Assembly: GCF_039555335.1 (NCBI RefSeq)
Contig: NC_092642.1
Span: 8,318,752 to 8,382,751 of the forward strand
Direction of reading: 5' to 3'
Source of the DNA: Amphiura filiformis
Lineage: Eukaryota > Echinodermata > Ophiuroidea > Amphilepidida > Amphiuridae
Length of the DNA: 64,000 nt
Shown here: positions 11,183 to 34,460 of the stretch, piece by piece
How positions within the stretch are numbered: position 1 is the first letter of the stretch
Layout: every line of letters begins with the position of its first letter
Notes under the pieces: model-generated
What the model saw: only the letters and a program-made list of their open reading frames with translations
Database searches by the model: none
What the model was told of the DNA's origin: nothing
Made by a program: the position numbers and the translations under genes

Positions 11183-11527
11183 ACTGAAGCCTTAATGTAC
11201 CGTACGATTTCCATCAAATTTCAATTTTGTTATTCTTTATAACTGACGGAAGGGTTGCTATCAATTTTAAGTTGAAATAACAAGGTAAAGTGAAAGAAAC
11301 CCCACTGGTTATTTTGGCCATTTAACACATAGGCCTAGTTCTATGGGAGGACATATCATAATTTTTAAATTATGATAATAATATGTCGAACTTTGCTCTG
11401 TTGACCTACAAAGACAATAAATTTGGATGATTCCATTTAGGTGCAAGTTGGGACATGTGTAAACATTACAAATATCAGGTTTGAAAAAAATTAACCAATT
11501 TCATATTATAAGATCATTATTATGGCT
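11183..11527. mobile_element. MITE, TTAA-flanked, copy 1
   Basis: Flanked by TTAA (11179-11182, 11528-11531). Ends carry CTTAATGTAC...GTACGATTTC. Same family as 19632-20005: both share the central ttattttggcc / aactttgctctgtt blocks and a small internal palindrome (ataattt-ttaaattat). Confidence 0.75.
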
Positions 11528-11744
11528 TTAAATGACCATAGAAACACCCCGGAGAAACACATTGGCCTTGACATGTTTTGGTGCGAACATATATGTAATG
11601 AAACATTCTACATGTTGCTAAGGGCCGACCATAATTTCGCCATTTTCACTTACGTACAAAGTGTACGTAACTTTTTACCCCCCCCCCCTCCTTCGAGTTA
11701 CGTACAAATAGACCTACTATATACTAATATTCCAAAATTGAGAT

Positions 11745-11803
11745 GTTGGGTTAGGGTTGAGGTTAGAGTTTAGGTTAAAGGTTCGTTTAGGGTTAGGGTT
11801 AAA
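11745..11803 (+). repeat. degenerate telomere-like (TTAGGG)n stretch
   Basis: Imperfect array of GGTTAGGGTT units, e.g. gggttagggttgaggttag and gtttagggttagggtt. It may be an interstitial telomeric scar or part of a TIR like that at 27284-27578. Confidence 0.6.
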
Positions 11804-12069
11804 TATTAATGTTCCAGGAGAATAGTTGGTTCTGGATTAATGTTTTTCCAGATAAGAAAAAAAAAAAAGATAATAAAAAAAAACTTCCTTTTTAAACCAT
11901 ATTTTCATGAAAACGAAAGCCATCAATAAGTTAAAATATAGCTTAAAATACAGCCCAAATCTAAACTAATTGGCTAATGCACTCCACAATCTGCTGAACA
12001 TATTTTAAGGGGAACCAGGGGACATTCCCCGGCCCGGGACATTCCTTTGGCATGTTAGGTGTAGGCCTA

Positions 12070-12694
12070 CTGCGCCAATAAAGTATCCTTACACTTGGAA
12101 AATAGTCACAATTTCAAAACTGAACAATATTGGGGTAAATTTGTTTTTTTAATAGATGCACTATCTAATCCTGCACATTATGACACCACATTGAATCCAA
12201 TGTGACCTCAAGTTACAAGCAATTGAATAGACGAAGGTCCAGTTTTAAAAGTGACAAAAAGGATTCCAACAAGCGAAACAAAGAGACAACACAGTTTCTT
12301 CAATTAAGCGTTATTTAAAGCAGTTTTTATTTCAGTTTTTACTTCTCTTTACTTTTCATAACTTTCATTTTATTTTTCAGTTCTTTTGTTTCAGTTTTCT
12401 TTTGTTCCTTTTGTATTAAATTAAAGTCAACGCATAAATTAGCCATTTACCACACTCAAACCAAATGTCTAGTCTGTGGAGTTTTGAATAGGCCAGTGTG
12501 TCACTTTTAAAACTGGACCTTCGTCTAATCAAATGCTTGTAACTTTGCTTCTTGAAGTAACATTGGATTCAATGTGGTGTCATAATGTGCAGGATTAGAT
12601 AGTGCATCTATTAAAAAAACAAATTTACCCCAATATTGTTCAGTTTGGAAATGATGATTATTTTTCCAAGTGTAAGGATACTTTATTGGCGCAG
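12070..12694. mobile_element. MITE with about 190-bp TIRs and TA target
   Basis: Arms 12070-12255 and 12500-12694 begin CTGCGCCAATAAAGTATCCT, TA on both sides (12068-12069, 12695-12696). Tc1/mariner-type non-autonomous element; the 245-bp middle is T-rich and non-coding. Confidence 0.87.
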
Positions 12695-12934
12695 TATAGT
12701 ATGTTCTTGCAATTAAACTATGTGTTTCATGTCTTTTGTCGCAACAGTGACAATCCACACTAGAGCCTTTGCTGCCATTGATCATAGCGCAGATAGAAAA
12801 TACTTTTTTAAGCATTTTGGTATGAAATAAATTAAGCATAATGTAAAATAGGACCAATGTGCATGTTAGACTCAAAATTAAAGAGAAAATCATTGTTTGC
12901 ATGGCATGTTATAGAAATTGTTAAAACGAATTGA

Positions 12935-13014
12935 ACAATTTCATAGGTTAATTGCTTACAACTTATGAATAATTTCACAATTTCATAGGTTAATTGCTTA
13001 CAACTTATGAATAA
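12935..13014 (+). repeat. two-copy tandem repeat, period 42 bp
   Basis: CAATTTCATAGGTTAATTGC and the following bases through ATGAATAA occur at 12935-12972 and 12977-13014. Confidence 0.85.
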
Positions 13015-13674
13015 AATATTGGAAAATACCATAATTTTTCACTTTCATTTTTTGTTTTATTGGTCAAACAATTCGCCATTTTTCTTACGTCTACAAGGAA
13101 AAATAAAATAACGTATGATATAGGCATAGTACAAAGTGTAGGCCTGTACATTTTGGGGTCACTGCACTTGAGAAATGGCCTAATCAATGATACTTGATAG
13201 GGCCTAAACCAGAGAGTAGTTATTCTTGAGAGGGCACTCACCTCATTTGCATGGCAATGATTACCCGTCTCCTCTGCAGCCAATTTGGTTTCGCTCCATC
13301 GAAATCAAGCTGGTCACGGAGGAGACTACTTTCCTTTGTGTTTGTTCATTTGTGTATGGAGAGCCCTTCTTGGAGTCCGTTTGGACTCAGGCTACGCTCT
13401 CAGCTAGAGTCCGACGCTGCATTGTACTAGAAACACCTTCTCTGTGAACTCGCTAGAGCAAGGAAAATAAAAACTGGTTTCATTACTATCTGTTTTTGAG
13501 CTTTTTTGCAGGTCTGCGACCATGGTGTTACCACAACTGTCTTTGCGTCATTAACATGTGCTGGAGTCCAGCACAGGTCAATAAAGTCCCGGATTTTAAT
13601 AAGATAATAATGATTGACACACACACCAGGAAGTTTCTCATCCAAAACTTCCTTTAGTGTATTAAGTTAGCTTA

Positions 13675-15991
13675 GGGGTCACTCCATATGAGATCAAGGA
13701 GGCGCCCCACCTGACCCCCTCAGATTTGCTTCATATTTTAGTCATATGTTGTACCTGTAAAAATATTAAAAACCTGCAAATTTGAGGTCTGTAGCTCTTA
13801 CGGATTTTCTGTGGCAGCCATTTAAAGTTGGAGTAGGGGGGTCTAAATTTGGACCCAAAAGTTGCCCTTTAAATAAATTTCATCTTTGGGAGTCTGTGCC
13901 TTCTTTATAAAATGAGAGAGAGGTCTGAAACTTTGTATACACACTAACTGCATGCCCAATTTGTCAAAAAATAAAAAATAAAAATTTTCTGTAATTGCGC
14001 GTTGTGTCACGGGGTCATTAAATATGCAAGAAAAAATGTAATGTTTTGTAAACTGGCAAGTTTAGCCCCCCTAAATTCACATTTTTTGTCAGATTAATTA
14101 TTTTTTGTTATCACTGATGCTATATATAGGATAAATACAATGCATATCCAAAAAATTGAGGTCACAACTCATTTACATTTCGAACAGCGCCCTCACGAAG
14201 ATGAAATTTATTGCAAATTCAACATTTTCAGGGGCCCAAAGTCGATGTGGTCCACCTTCAAAATTTATAAAACATCACTTTTATATAACTACTAGTCTTA
14301 AATTACAACTTTGCTAAGTCCCAGTAATTGTATAGGTTGACTTCATATAAAATGACAAGCCCAAAGTTGACCATTTTCTTATGATTGAATGTAGTGCAAA
14401 TGTGCCGAATTCGGAAGGCTTGAAAGTCAAATTGGCCACAATATTACAAATAAATGATTAGATGAGTAGTTATTGGCCCTATTTACTTTTATTTGCATTT
14501 CATTTTGAATATATACAGATTTTCTATGGTAGCTATTTAAAGTTTGAGTAGTGGAATCTAAATTTGGACCCAAAAGTTGCCCTTTGAATAAATTTCATCT
14601 TTGGGAGCCCGTACCTTCCTAATAAAAATAGAGAGAGGTCTGAAACCTTGTATACACACTAATTGCATGCCCAATTTGTCAACAAGTAAAAAAAATAAAT
14701 GTCTGTAATTGCGCGTTGTGTCACGGGGTCATTAAATATGCAAAAAAAATGTAATGTTTTGTATACTGGCAAGTTTAGCCCCCCTAAATTCACATTTTTT
14801 GTCGGATTAATTGTTTTTTGTTGTTACTGATGCGATATATAGGACAAATACAATGCATATCCAAAACATTGAGGTGACCATTTATTTACATTTCCAACAG
14901 CGCCCTCGCGAAGATGAAAATTAATGCAAATTCACCATTTTCAGGGGCCCAAAGTCGATGTGGTCAACCTTCAAAATTTATAAAACATCACTTTTATAAG
15001 ACTACTAGTCTTAAATTACAACTTTGCTCAATCCCAGTAATTTTATAGGTTGACTTCATATAAAACGACAAGCCCAAAATGTACCATTTTCTTATAATTG
15101 CATGTACTGCAAATGTGCCGAATTCGGAAGGTTTAAAAGTCAAAATGGCCACAATATTAAAAATAAATGACTAGATGCATAGTTATTGGCCCTATTTACT
15201 TTTATTTCCATTTTATTTTCAATATTGGGGCCAATTTGACTTTTAAGCCTTCCAAATTCGGCACATTTGCAATACATGCAATCATAAGAAAATGGTCAAC
15301 TTTGGGCTTGTCGTTTTATATGAAGTCAACCTATACAATTACTGGGACTTAGCAAAGTTGTAATTTAAGACTAGTAGTTATATAAAAGTGATGTTTCATA
15401 AATTTTGAAGGTGGACCACATCGACTTTGGGCCCCCTGAAAATGTTGAATTTGCAATAAATTTCATCTTCGTGAGGGCGCTGTTCGAAATGTAAATGAGT
15501 TGTGACCTCAATTTTTTGGATATGCATTATATTTATCCTATATATAGCATCAGTGAAAACAAAAAATAATTAATCTGACAAAAATGTGAATTTAGGGGGC
15601 TAAACTTGCCAGTTTACAAAACATTACATTTTTTTCTTGCATATTTAATGACCCCGTGACACAACGCGCAATCACAGAAATTTTTTATTTTTTATTTTTT
15701 TGACAAATTGGGCATGCAGTTAGTGTGTATACAAAGTTTCAGACCTCTCTCTCATTTTATAAAGAAGGCACAGACTCCCAAAGATGAAATTTTTTTAAAG
15801 GGCAACTTTTGGGTCCAAATTTAGACCCCCCTACTCCAACTTTAAATGGCTGCCACAGAAAATCCGTAAGAGCTACAGACCTCAAATTTGCAGGTTTTTA
15901 ATATTTTTACAGGTACAACATATGACTAAAATATAAAGCAAATCTGAGGGGGTCAGGTGGGGCGCCTCCTTGATTTCATATGGAATGACCC
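13675..15991. mobile_element. 2.3-kb foldback element (PIF/Harbinger-like) with tandem inner arm
   Basis: Ends GGGGTCACTCCATATGAGAT and its complement near 15991, with TTA on both sides (13672-13674, 15992-15994), the 3-bp TWA target of PIF/Harbinger elements. The right arm (about 15228-15991) is the reverse complement of the left arm (13675-about 14443) at visibly high identity. Between them 14514-15227 repeats the left arm directly with a 714-bp period. Order is arm, arm, inverted arm. No transposase frame; a full transcript would fold into a duplex of about 760 bp. Confidence 0.88.
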
Positions 15992-15999
15992 TTAGGCCT

Positions 16000-17511
16000 A
16001 TTGATCCTAAATTTGCTGGTAGGGTAAAACTCGTTTTAGGGGGGTGTTTAAAAAGTTGGCCACACATGCGTATAGGCCTACATTATCATAGGACTTGAGT
16101 GCCCCTCCCCCCTCCCCGGTGAAATTTGAGACTCATTTGGTCACCGTCCTAAGCGTCCTTGCCCACACGAGTCGCCCAGGAGTAGGCCCTACCCGGCATT
16201 AGGGCCTATTAATTATTAGTGGTTAGCCTCCCTAAATACAGTCGCGTATCGTGTTGTCAATTATCGTTACTTGTGTCCATGGATATGACCCCATGTATAA
16301 GTAGTCTTCATAGAATTCACACAGTCTATGCCATGTCATTTACGGATACAAAGAGGATAATAATGTTGAGGGCGCCCACAAAATCTTACACCGTCTTACA
16401 CAATGTTCCAAGGCAAAGTTCAGTTTAATATTTACTCATCGTACAAATACAGACGTTTTATTATGTGATGATGTTGTCTGGATGGGTGGACAGTTGTCAC
16501 ACTGTGGAAAAACAACAACCGGGAATCCGCATTCATTTACAAATAGCATTAAATTAGTATCACATAGTGGCCTCCGTGCAGTGGAAAACCTTAATTCTTT
16601 CATCAAAAAGAAATGAAAATGACAAAAAAACCGGATCCACCTGTACGCCTATAAAATGGGCACAGAAATGTGTCTCAAAATATGAATGAATTTTAAGAAA
16701 CATACGGGATATGATGAACCAATGACCTGACGCCATGATAGTAGGATCTATTAGTCGTTTTATATATACCGATACCGTGTTGTCATAATACCAATATTTG
16801 ACATAATATATAACGAGTAATATTTAGTATTGCAAATATGCAGTTCATATGCACAAACGAACACTGATCTTTATGATATTCAGGTTGTTGTACATCTCAT
16901 ATAACATGTCATATAGGAGGTCATATGTGTTGACCTTCTCCTATTGTGTTTGTTCATCTGTGTATGGAGAGGATTAGCGCCATTAAAACTCCATCAGTAT
17001 TTGGGCGTAGTTCAGTGAACTCACCAGATTGCTATTCCAAGTACTTTGATAAATACAGATAATATGTATTAATGGGTCGAGGCGATTGCATTGAAAAACT
17101 AATAAATTATTCATAACAGTTACGTAATCAATCGATAGTGTGGACACTTTTCATTTACAAACCACCAAAATTCGTAATCTTTTAGCGTTGGAAAAGAAAC
17201 CACGTGAATAGAGTGTCATAGCTCTGCCTAAACTATTAAAACTCCACAGAGTTTAGATCACAATCAATATTCACAAACTGACCATGCATGACTGTGTTGA
17301 TTGCATCTGTTTTTATATTCGTGGCAAACTGTTATTAAAATATCAACAATTCTCCTGCCGAAACCCTAAGCCGAAAACAGTACTTGTCAGCATTCCATTA
17401 AACTTTTATGCCGCGGGAAGTAAACAATATGGGAAACAATTATTGCAAAAACGCATAGTTAGTAATTAAATTGCAAATAAATAGTCTATTTAGCATGAAT
17501 ATCTTATCACA
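16000..17511. other. no gene between foldback element and tRNA
   Basis: Frames closed. Bases around 16941-16970 resemble 13335-13365 (gtgtttgttcatctgtgtat), a short dispersed repeat. Confidence 0.45.
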
Positions 17512-17583
17512 TCCCATATGGTCTAGTGGTTAGGATCCGGCGTTTTCACCGCCGTGGCCCGGGTTCGATTCCCGGTGTGGGAA
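17512..17583 (+). tRNA. tRNA-Glu (anticodon UUC)
   Basis: 72 nt with a full cloverleaf: acceptor TCCCATA paired with TGTGGGA, A box TGGTCTAGTGG, anticodon arm GGCG-tTTTCac-CGCC with anticodon TTC, B box GGTTCGATTCC, discriminator A. A T run follows within 10 bases as a Pol III terminator. No intron. It appears intact. Confidence 0.95.
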
Positions 17584-17589
17584 GAAAAC

Positions 17590-17599
17590 TTTTTTTTAA
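17590..17599 (+). terminator. Pol III T-run terminator of tRNA-Glu
   Basis: A run of eight or more T follows the tRNA 3' end by a few bases, as expected for RNA polymerase III termination. Confidence 0.75.
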
Positions 17600-17763
17600 T
17601 ACTTTTTCTTGTAAAAAATTCCACTTTGAAGGCCTACATGTAATTTTTTTTTTTTTTTTTCGTTTTTTTTTTGCTGAACCATGAAATGGTATCAGCCTAT
17701 ATTAGTGTATGTTACTAATACTAGCTACATTACTGACCAACCTTTTGTTCTGAAATGGACATA

Positions 17764-18348
17764 CACTCTAAGAAATAAAGGTTCTAAAAAGGTTCTAAAG
17801 TTGTCCTCTCAGGAGAACCCATAGAGGTTCTCTTAAGAACCAAAAACTTGATGGTTCCAAAACCATTGGAAATAGCCCTAAAAATGTGATACAGAACCGT
17901 TTTTGGTTCTTTAGAGGACCTTTAAAGGGGCATTTCGTGATCCACAGCCTCATCCTCCACTTTTCTCAATAAAGGTTGAGATTTTTATATCACTGGAAAC
18001 CTCTGGCTACATAATGTTTATGTACCAAACATTTCTTGCAGATTAATTCGTTTTGCAACCAGAACAAAATTACAACAGTGCAGTGGCCTAGCTATGGAGT
18101 AGTGTAATACACTAAATCATGCATAACTCGCAAACGCAAAATCTGAATCAACTAAAATTTTGGGAATAAGCTTTTTTTGTGGATATCTACTGAAAAAATG
18201 TCATAAAAAGAGGATGCTTGGATCACAAAATCCTCCTTTAAGGGTTCTCCAAAATTAGAGAACCTTTTTTAAAGGTTGAAGAGGGAGGGGTCTTCTGAGA
18301 GGACAAAAAAGGTTCTATCTAGAACCTTTATTTCTTAGAAACCGAGTG
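17764..18348. mobile_element. CACT-ended MITE with nested insertion
   Basis: Left end CACTCTAAGAAATAAAGG; right end reads outward as CACTCGGTTTCTAAGAAATA. Inner TIR shares aaggttct units and TTGTCCTCTCAG. CACT ends suggest an EnSpm/CACTA-type element. Another TTAA element is inserted at 17926-18237. Confidence 0.7.
17926..18237. mobile_element. 312-bp TTAA-flanked MITE nested in the CACT element
   Basis: Ends AGGGGCATTTCGTGATCC and, outward from the right, AGGAGGATTTTGTGATCC, between TTAA 17922-17925 and 18238-18241. Its right half recurs at 20581-20740. Confidence 0.75.
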
Positions 18349-18735
18349 GTGCCAGAGGAAAAGTAAAGAATATAATAAAAAGCTAAAAATAGGCTATTTC
18401 CCTACCGTGGCCGGGTGACACTCATCATCAGTATTCACATGGGTCCTTTTAATATCTCAAAATACCAAGGAGGTATACCCCCCCGTGTGGTGTTAAATGA
18501 AAGAGAAAAAGTAAAGAATGTATTAAAAATAATTAAAGATAAAAATACATCTGTTCAAAATCCGATCAAGCAAAATCAGTCGGAACTCGGAAATATTGGT
18601 TTCAGATTTTGAGATATAGCCAAACGAAGGGAATATTTCCTTTTGTTTCCTCTTGTTTTGGAAACTCTTTAATTGGTCATATCTTTGGAACTGGTTGTTC
18701 AATTATCGTGAAGGTGGTATCCAAAACATCTGTAA

Positions 18736-18886
18736 AATTGCTTGCCCCCCCTCCCTTTTTTAACTCACCAAAAACTGACCCCCCCCTTCCCTTTTTGACC
18801 TGCCAAAAAATGCTTGCCCCCCCCCTTTTTTTTTTTTTTTTTTATAAACCACCACGGGGCTGCACATGATTTATTGCACCACTCCT
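18736..18886 (-). mobile_element. fragment of the GTGGTGCAATAA repeat family
   Basis: The minus strand starts GTGGTGCAATAAATCATGTG and contains gggggcaag-type units, as in 47868-48285. Confidence 0.5.
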
Positions 18887-19210
18887 TATGCGACACACCT
18901 TACATGACATTATGACGCCTTTGGCTCACTATACATGAATACCAGGAAACAACGCCCTCTTCGTTTTGAACGAAATGTAGTTGGGAAATTCCCATTGAAC
19001 CAGGAAGTAAATAATTTGTGTAAACAAGAAGATTGACCGCAAAAGGACTACACCTGTGACCGTCGCATGACCGTGAATTAGACCGTGAATAATTTGATAC
19101 ACAAACAAGAGCATCAACGCAACGTCAGCAAGTAGTAACAGCTAGCAAAGACAATACTAAAGAGTATAATATTAAAAATTATGAACGGCAGAACTAAATA
19201 ATAAAATATC

Positions 19211-30078
<10,868 letters not shown>

Positions 30079-30166
30079 GGAGCTTCATAAGGCTACAATG
30101 TACAATCTTTTTAAATGAATTTTGCACAGGGGGGTATCTTGGTATACTGGGCATACTGGGCAGGTA

Positions 30167-30371
30167 CAGTGGCAGCAGAAGGCATTTTTTGAGGGCCATG
30201 GGGGGGCAAAGTGAATTTCATTGGGAATCAACATATTTTGTGTAAAATTGCCACAAAAAGTTGATTTTTTCTTAATTTTGGTTTTTTAAGGCTGAAGGGG
30301 GGGGGCAAGAAACATATGGGGGTAGCAAATGCCTCCTTGCCACCCCACCCCCTCCCATAGTGCCGTCACTG
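30167..30371. mobile_element. 205-bp hAT-type MITE
   Basis: Ends CAGTGGCAGCA and, outward, CAGTGACGGCACTA; 8-bp flanks ggcaggta / gtcaagta (6 of 8). Sits in the probable 3' UTR region of the UBE2D-like gene. Confidence 0.68.
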
Positions 30372-30654
30372 GTCAAGTAACAAAACTGTGGTCATGGGAC
30401 TCACAAAAAGGAGTTTCAAAATCACAAAAGCCTCCAGACATAGGGTGTAAAATTCAGGAAGTGAGTTTTGGGTAGGGCTTTGTAATAATTGATGATGCTA
30501 GTTCTAAAAGGGGTTTAGTCACAAAATCATGAAAATGGAGCTAGTGTCAGTTTCTACTACAAGGGGGTTATCTACACCCTCTGTGCAAGTTTCAGAGTGA
30601 AATACTGTGGTAGAGCATTGAACTGTAATGACAAAACCACCTTCATTGAAACTA

Positions 30655-30660
30655 AATAAA
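30655..30660 (+). promoter_or_regulatory. possible polyadenylation signal AATAAA
   Basis: An AATAAA hexamer about 580 bp after the stop of the UBE2D-like gene. Other AT-rich hexamers exist nearby and no transcript evidence is available. Confidence 0.25.
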
Positions 30661-31086
30661 AACCTTCTTTGCCATTATCTCGAAATGTACCCAATATGAC
30701 TTAACCCTCATTTAGAATCAGGATCTTCAATTGCTGTTGTGATGTTGGGTGTTTATGTTGTACCTATTACTTCAATACATACTTAACTTTAATATCTGAT
30801 CTTCTATCTGAAGAATTCATATGGTTTCACCTGGGGTCTCACATAGGGTACCCATGCAAAACTGCAAGTCTGCAAGGTCTTACATGGGTATCTTAACAGA
30901 AGTGGTATTGATACTGGGTATTGATAGCTTATCATTGATTTTACCCATTCTTGGTCTCATATATATATGGGGTCACCCTCAAAACCCCTGGAACTCATTT
31001 GGTTACCCAAATTTTCCAGATATTTGTATAAGTGACCCCACCCTTTTTTGACACCTGTTTACCAACTTGTCAAAATCCTACCTTAA

Positions 31087-31398
31087 AGGGATATACAGTC
31101 ATTTTGCCAAAAAACAGATTTGAAATTTTGACATCCTTTGAAATGAAACCCAAACCTAGCAGCTTAGCTTTTTACACCAACAATTTAATACAAGGAGAAA
31201 GGTGAACAATATGAAAAATTTAAAGCAAAAAATGTGTGTATGAATGCAGCCATTATACTAAATGCATGACGGAATAAACAGCTGTTTGTGCGTGCGGGTC
31301 AGGGTTTTAATCACTCACAATTTGCATATTATATCAAAATATGGTTATTTTTATCTAATAGGATTTGGATGTCAAAAATTAAATGACTGTCTATCCCT
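31087..31398. mobile_element. 312-bp TTAA-flanked MITE
   Basis: Ends AGGGATATACAGTCATTT and, outward, AGGGATAGACAGTCATTT, between TTAA 31083-31086 and 31399-31402. Non-coding. Confidence 0.8.
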
Positions 31399-31428
31399 TT
31401 AACCACATTTGTGGCACCTGCCCAATCT

Positions 31429-31639
31429 GCACTCTAACCCTACCACAGGGCCTTTTTTCAACAAACTATATACCCCAGCTATATACTCCAAGACACCATG
31501 CAAAATCCTGAGAACTGCTAAACTCAGTGACCGCTCACTGGGTCTGTTGTGAGCTGTCACTGGGTTTTTCAGTTCTCAGGATGGTGTCTTGGAGTAAATA
31601 GTTTGTTTAAAAAAGGCCCTGTGGTAGGGCTATCTGCAC
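31429..31639. repeat. inverted repeat (hairpin MITE)
   Basis: Arms 31429-31518 and 31569-31639 share GCCCTACCACAGGGCCTTTT and CCAAGACACCAT. The loop contains two copies of tcactgggt. Confidence 0.8.
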
Positions 31640-32116
31640 ACCTCCTACATGGTGGACCAAACTTGAGCCAACACCCCTATGCCAGGGCTAACTGAACACA
31701 CACCTGCCTACCAGTAGCCTACTTCATAGACCACTTTTATTGTCATTCACTTGTCTTAGAATAATCATTGTAAAATAAATCATCAACATATATCATTTTC
31801 CCAGTGATGGGGGTTGGAAGGGTGGGCATGCTCCCCCAGAATTTGGTGATGGTGGTCTTTGGAAGATGACAGCGTACTGGATAAAGGTAGTCAAAATCAA
31901 GGGTTTTTCTTGGCTTTCTAGTTGAAAATCACCTGGAAAAATTGCTGTAATTATCAAAATCAGGGATCTTTCAGCACTCTCATTTGGTTAAATTCAGGGC
32001 ATTTTTCAGAGCTGCATGGTCCAAAAACAGGGGTCTTTCCAGGTGAGCATTATACCAGTATGGTCATTTGTGTTAAGTGCCCCCCCCATAATTATTTGCT
32101 CAAATACTAATATCAC

Positions 32117-32413
32117 CAGGGCCGAATTTACCTATTTGGGGGCCCTGGGCCAAGCCAAAATTTGGAGGCCCAAACTCACTGTGAGGAAGGCATATGCAAG
32201 TAAGTGGCCAAGTTGTTCCAGTTGCGACGGGAGCATTACAATTTCAAACTATTTTAGCCCAAAATGAAGGTAAATTTGGCTAATAATGTACCAATGCACA
32301 CGAAGTGCTCAAAATTTTGGTCAAAACATGGTGTTTTTCGGGCTAAAAAGGAAGATGCACAGGGCAATTTGGGGGGCCCGGGCCCATCTGGCCCAACGGT
32401 AAATCCGGCCCTG
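32117..32413. mobile_element. 297-bp hAT-type MITE with perfect 8-bp duplication
   Basis: Ends CAGGGCCGAATTTACC and GGTAAATCCGGCCCTG, flanked by AATATCAC (32109-32116 and 32414-32421), exact. Confidence 0.9.
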
Positions 32414-32734
32414 AATATCACTAGCAAGACACTTACATGTCTTGAGAAAAATATGATAAAAATATGATATGTTGATGGTGAAATAATAATCCATCCTGGA
32501 TATAAATGTGTAGACCTATAATAACATTTGCAAAGTTATAAATAAATCAAATTCAGACTGTTTAGTCTACAAAGGTAGTTTAATTTGCTGTACCCACTCA
32601 TCTGAGGGGTAACAATTGTCAGAACAGTATTTTTTGTAGTAGTAGGGTCAGAGAAAACATTACACTTCCCACAATGTATTTCTTCAGTTTCAGTTTTTGT
32701 GCTTGTAGACTATACAGTTCAATGTGGGTCTTTA

Positions 32735-33265
32735 GGGAGGGATCACTATTTATGCCAGGGGGAATGGAGGATTTTAGGGGGGGGCATGAAATTTTTTTGA
32801 TTGACTTGAGGGGGACATGAAGACATGAATTTTTACCTTAATATTGGAGGGGGGAGATGAATTATATACAAGGAATGGAGTATTCGAGGGGGACATGAAA
32901 TTTTTACCTTAATATTGGAGGGGGGACATGAATTATATACAAGGAATGGAGTATTCAAGCCTCAAGGGGGGACATGAAATTTTTCCTTCGATATTTTTTT
33001 TATGTCAAGACATTAATACCTGTTATAATTATGATAAAGCTGAGGGGTTGGTGCCTAGATAGCTGTTAACCTCCTTTTTGAAGCTGGTCCATTTCACAAT
33101 TCCAGGAATGTGAGGCGGGAGTACATTCCATGTGCGTGCTGTTGATGGAATGAAGGACAGTTCATGACTAACAAGGTTATATGAGGGGGATGCAAAATTT
33201 TTGTTCTAAAATATTTGAAAATCCTCCGTTCCCCCTCCCCCCCGGCGTAAATAGTGATCCCTCCC
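32735..33265. mobile_element. 531-bp PIF/Harbinger-like MITE with minisatellite and LINE scrap
   Basis: Ends GGGAGGGATCACTATTTATG and the complement, TTA on both sides (32732-32734, 33266-33268). Inside, 32775-32990 is a roughly 70-bp G-rich tandem repeat (gagggggacatgaaattttt units). 33015-33175 holds a minus-strand LINE fragment. Confidence 0.82.
33015..33175 (-). mobile_element. LINE ORF2 C-terminal fragment inside the Harbinger-like element
   Basis: The minus strand reads LSFIPSTARTWNVLPPHIPG then IVKWTSFKKEVNSYL, ending in a stop: a LINE ORF2 C-terminus. It lies entirely within the TIRs of 32735-33265. Confidence 0.7.
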
Positions 33266-33657
33266 TTAGTAACAAAAAGTACCTCAATGAATAGAGCACT
33301 TCCTAATCTTGCAAATTATGGTACTTCATTGACTAAAGACCCCTGTTCAGCCAGTCTATATTCTCAACATGAAAATGGTGCATGTTTTACAGGAAGTCTG
33401 TCCAAAGAAATAGGAGCATTGTTTGATTACATGAGGGGGTGTAACATGTTGCAAAGGATTCTGGGAAGGGTAAGATTTCATCTCTGGACAGGAAAACTTT
33501 TAAATGGCTAGTACCGTATCAGATTCTTTACACCAGGAAAAGTTCCAATTTGGTTTTGACCTCAAATTCAAGGATTAGCATAACTTATTTCAAGTCAGAT
33601 GCATGTATAATATGAGTAAATTAAAGTAGTCTTCAAGTAAATTAAGATTTGATATTT

Positions 33658-34289
33658 GTGACCGTCCACCACAAACCAGCCGCAAAGTCAGCAAATCGTA
33701 TTCTGAGTTACAGTGTAAAATGTGCATGAAGGTGGTATTCATAGGTACCTCAAGTTGGTGCTACATGTATCTCATTTTGCTAGTGCCAATCAAACACCTT
33801 TTAAACCAATCAATAATCCTATTGTTGAAGAGGATAATAAGCTTCTACTTAATATGTCTATAGAATTCTTGAATAGCTCTAGTCTTTGTTTGCTTTGGCT
33901 AAATCCTGTTCAAGTGGTGGGTAACAAAGCATTGTATTTTGTCTAGGTATGTATAACCAACAATTAATAATGAGAGGACATTCCTGAACCTCCTTAGCTT
34001 GGGGATGATTTGAAATGACCGCCAATTATGACTGTTTGATATTTATTACCAGCAATGTGGAAAAAGAGACACATGTAGAACCAAAATAAGGTACCATTTT
34101 GTTGAAGGAGCAAAGTTAAACAAACCATAACCCCGCTTCTGGGTATTGCTTGAAGTCAAATGATATACCAATTTAAAACTTATGATATATATATTTTCTA
34201 AAACTTATGATATATATATTTTCTAAACACGAAATAGAAGAAAATTGACCGGGGGCTGACTTTATGGCTGGTTTGTGGTGAATGGTCAC
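33658..34289. mobile_element. 632-bp TIR element
   Basis: Ends GTGACCGTCCACCACAAACC and the complement (ggtttgtggtgaatggtcac). The flanks share ATTT. No transposase. Contains a 25-bp tandem duplication (aaaacttatgatatatatat) near 34172-34225. Confidence 0.75.
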
Positions 34290-34460
34290 ATTTATGTTTA
34301 CACTACAGATGCAAATCTCTAGCAACTAAGCCGTAAGTTGAATTCAAGTTAATGATGCAACATTTGATAGCATTTTGGAAGTAGTAATTGACTAGAAACT
34401 CTATACCTGTTTTACACTCTGTACTGATTCAACTGAATTTGATGCTTAATAATTCATCAT

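Noticed and set aside
17764-18348. Repeated aaggttct motifs considered as a regulatory array
   Set aside because: They are explained by TIRs and subterminal repeats of a MITE.
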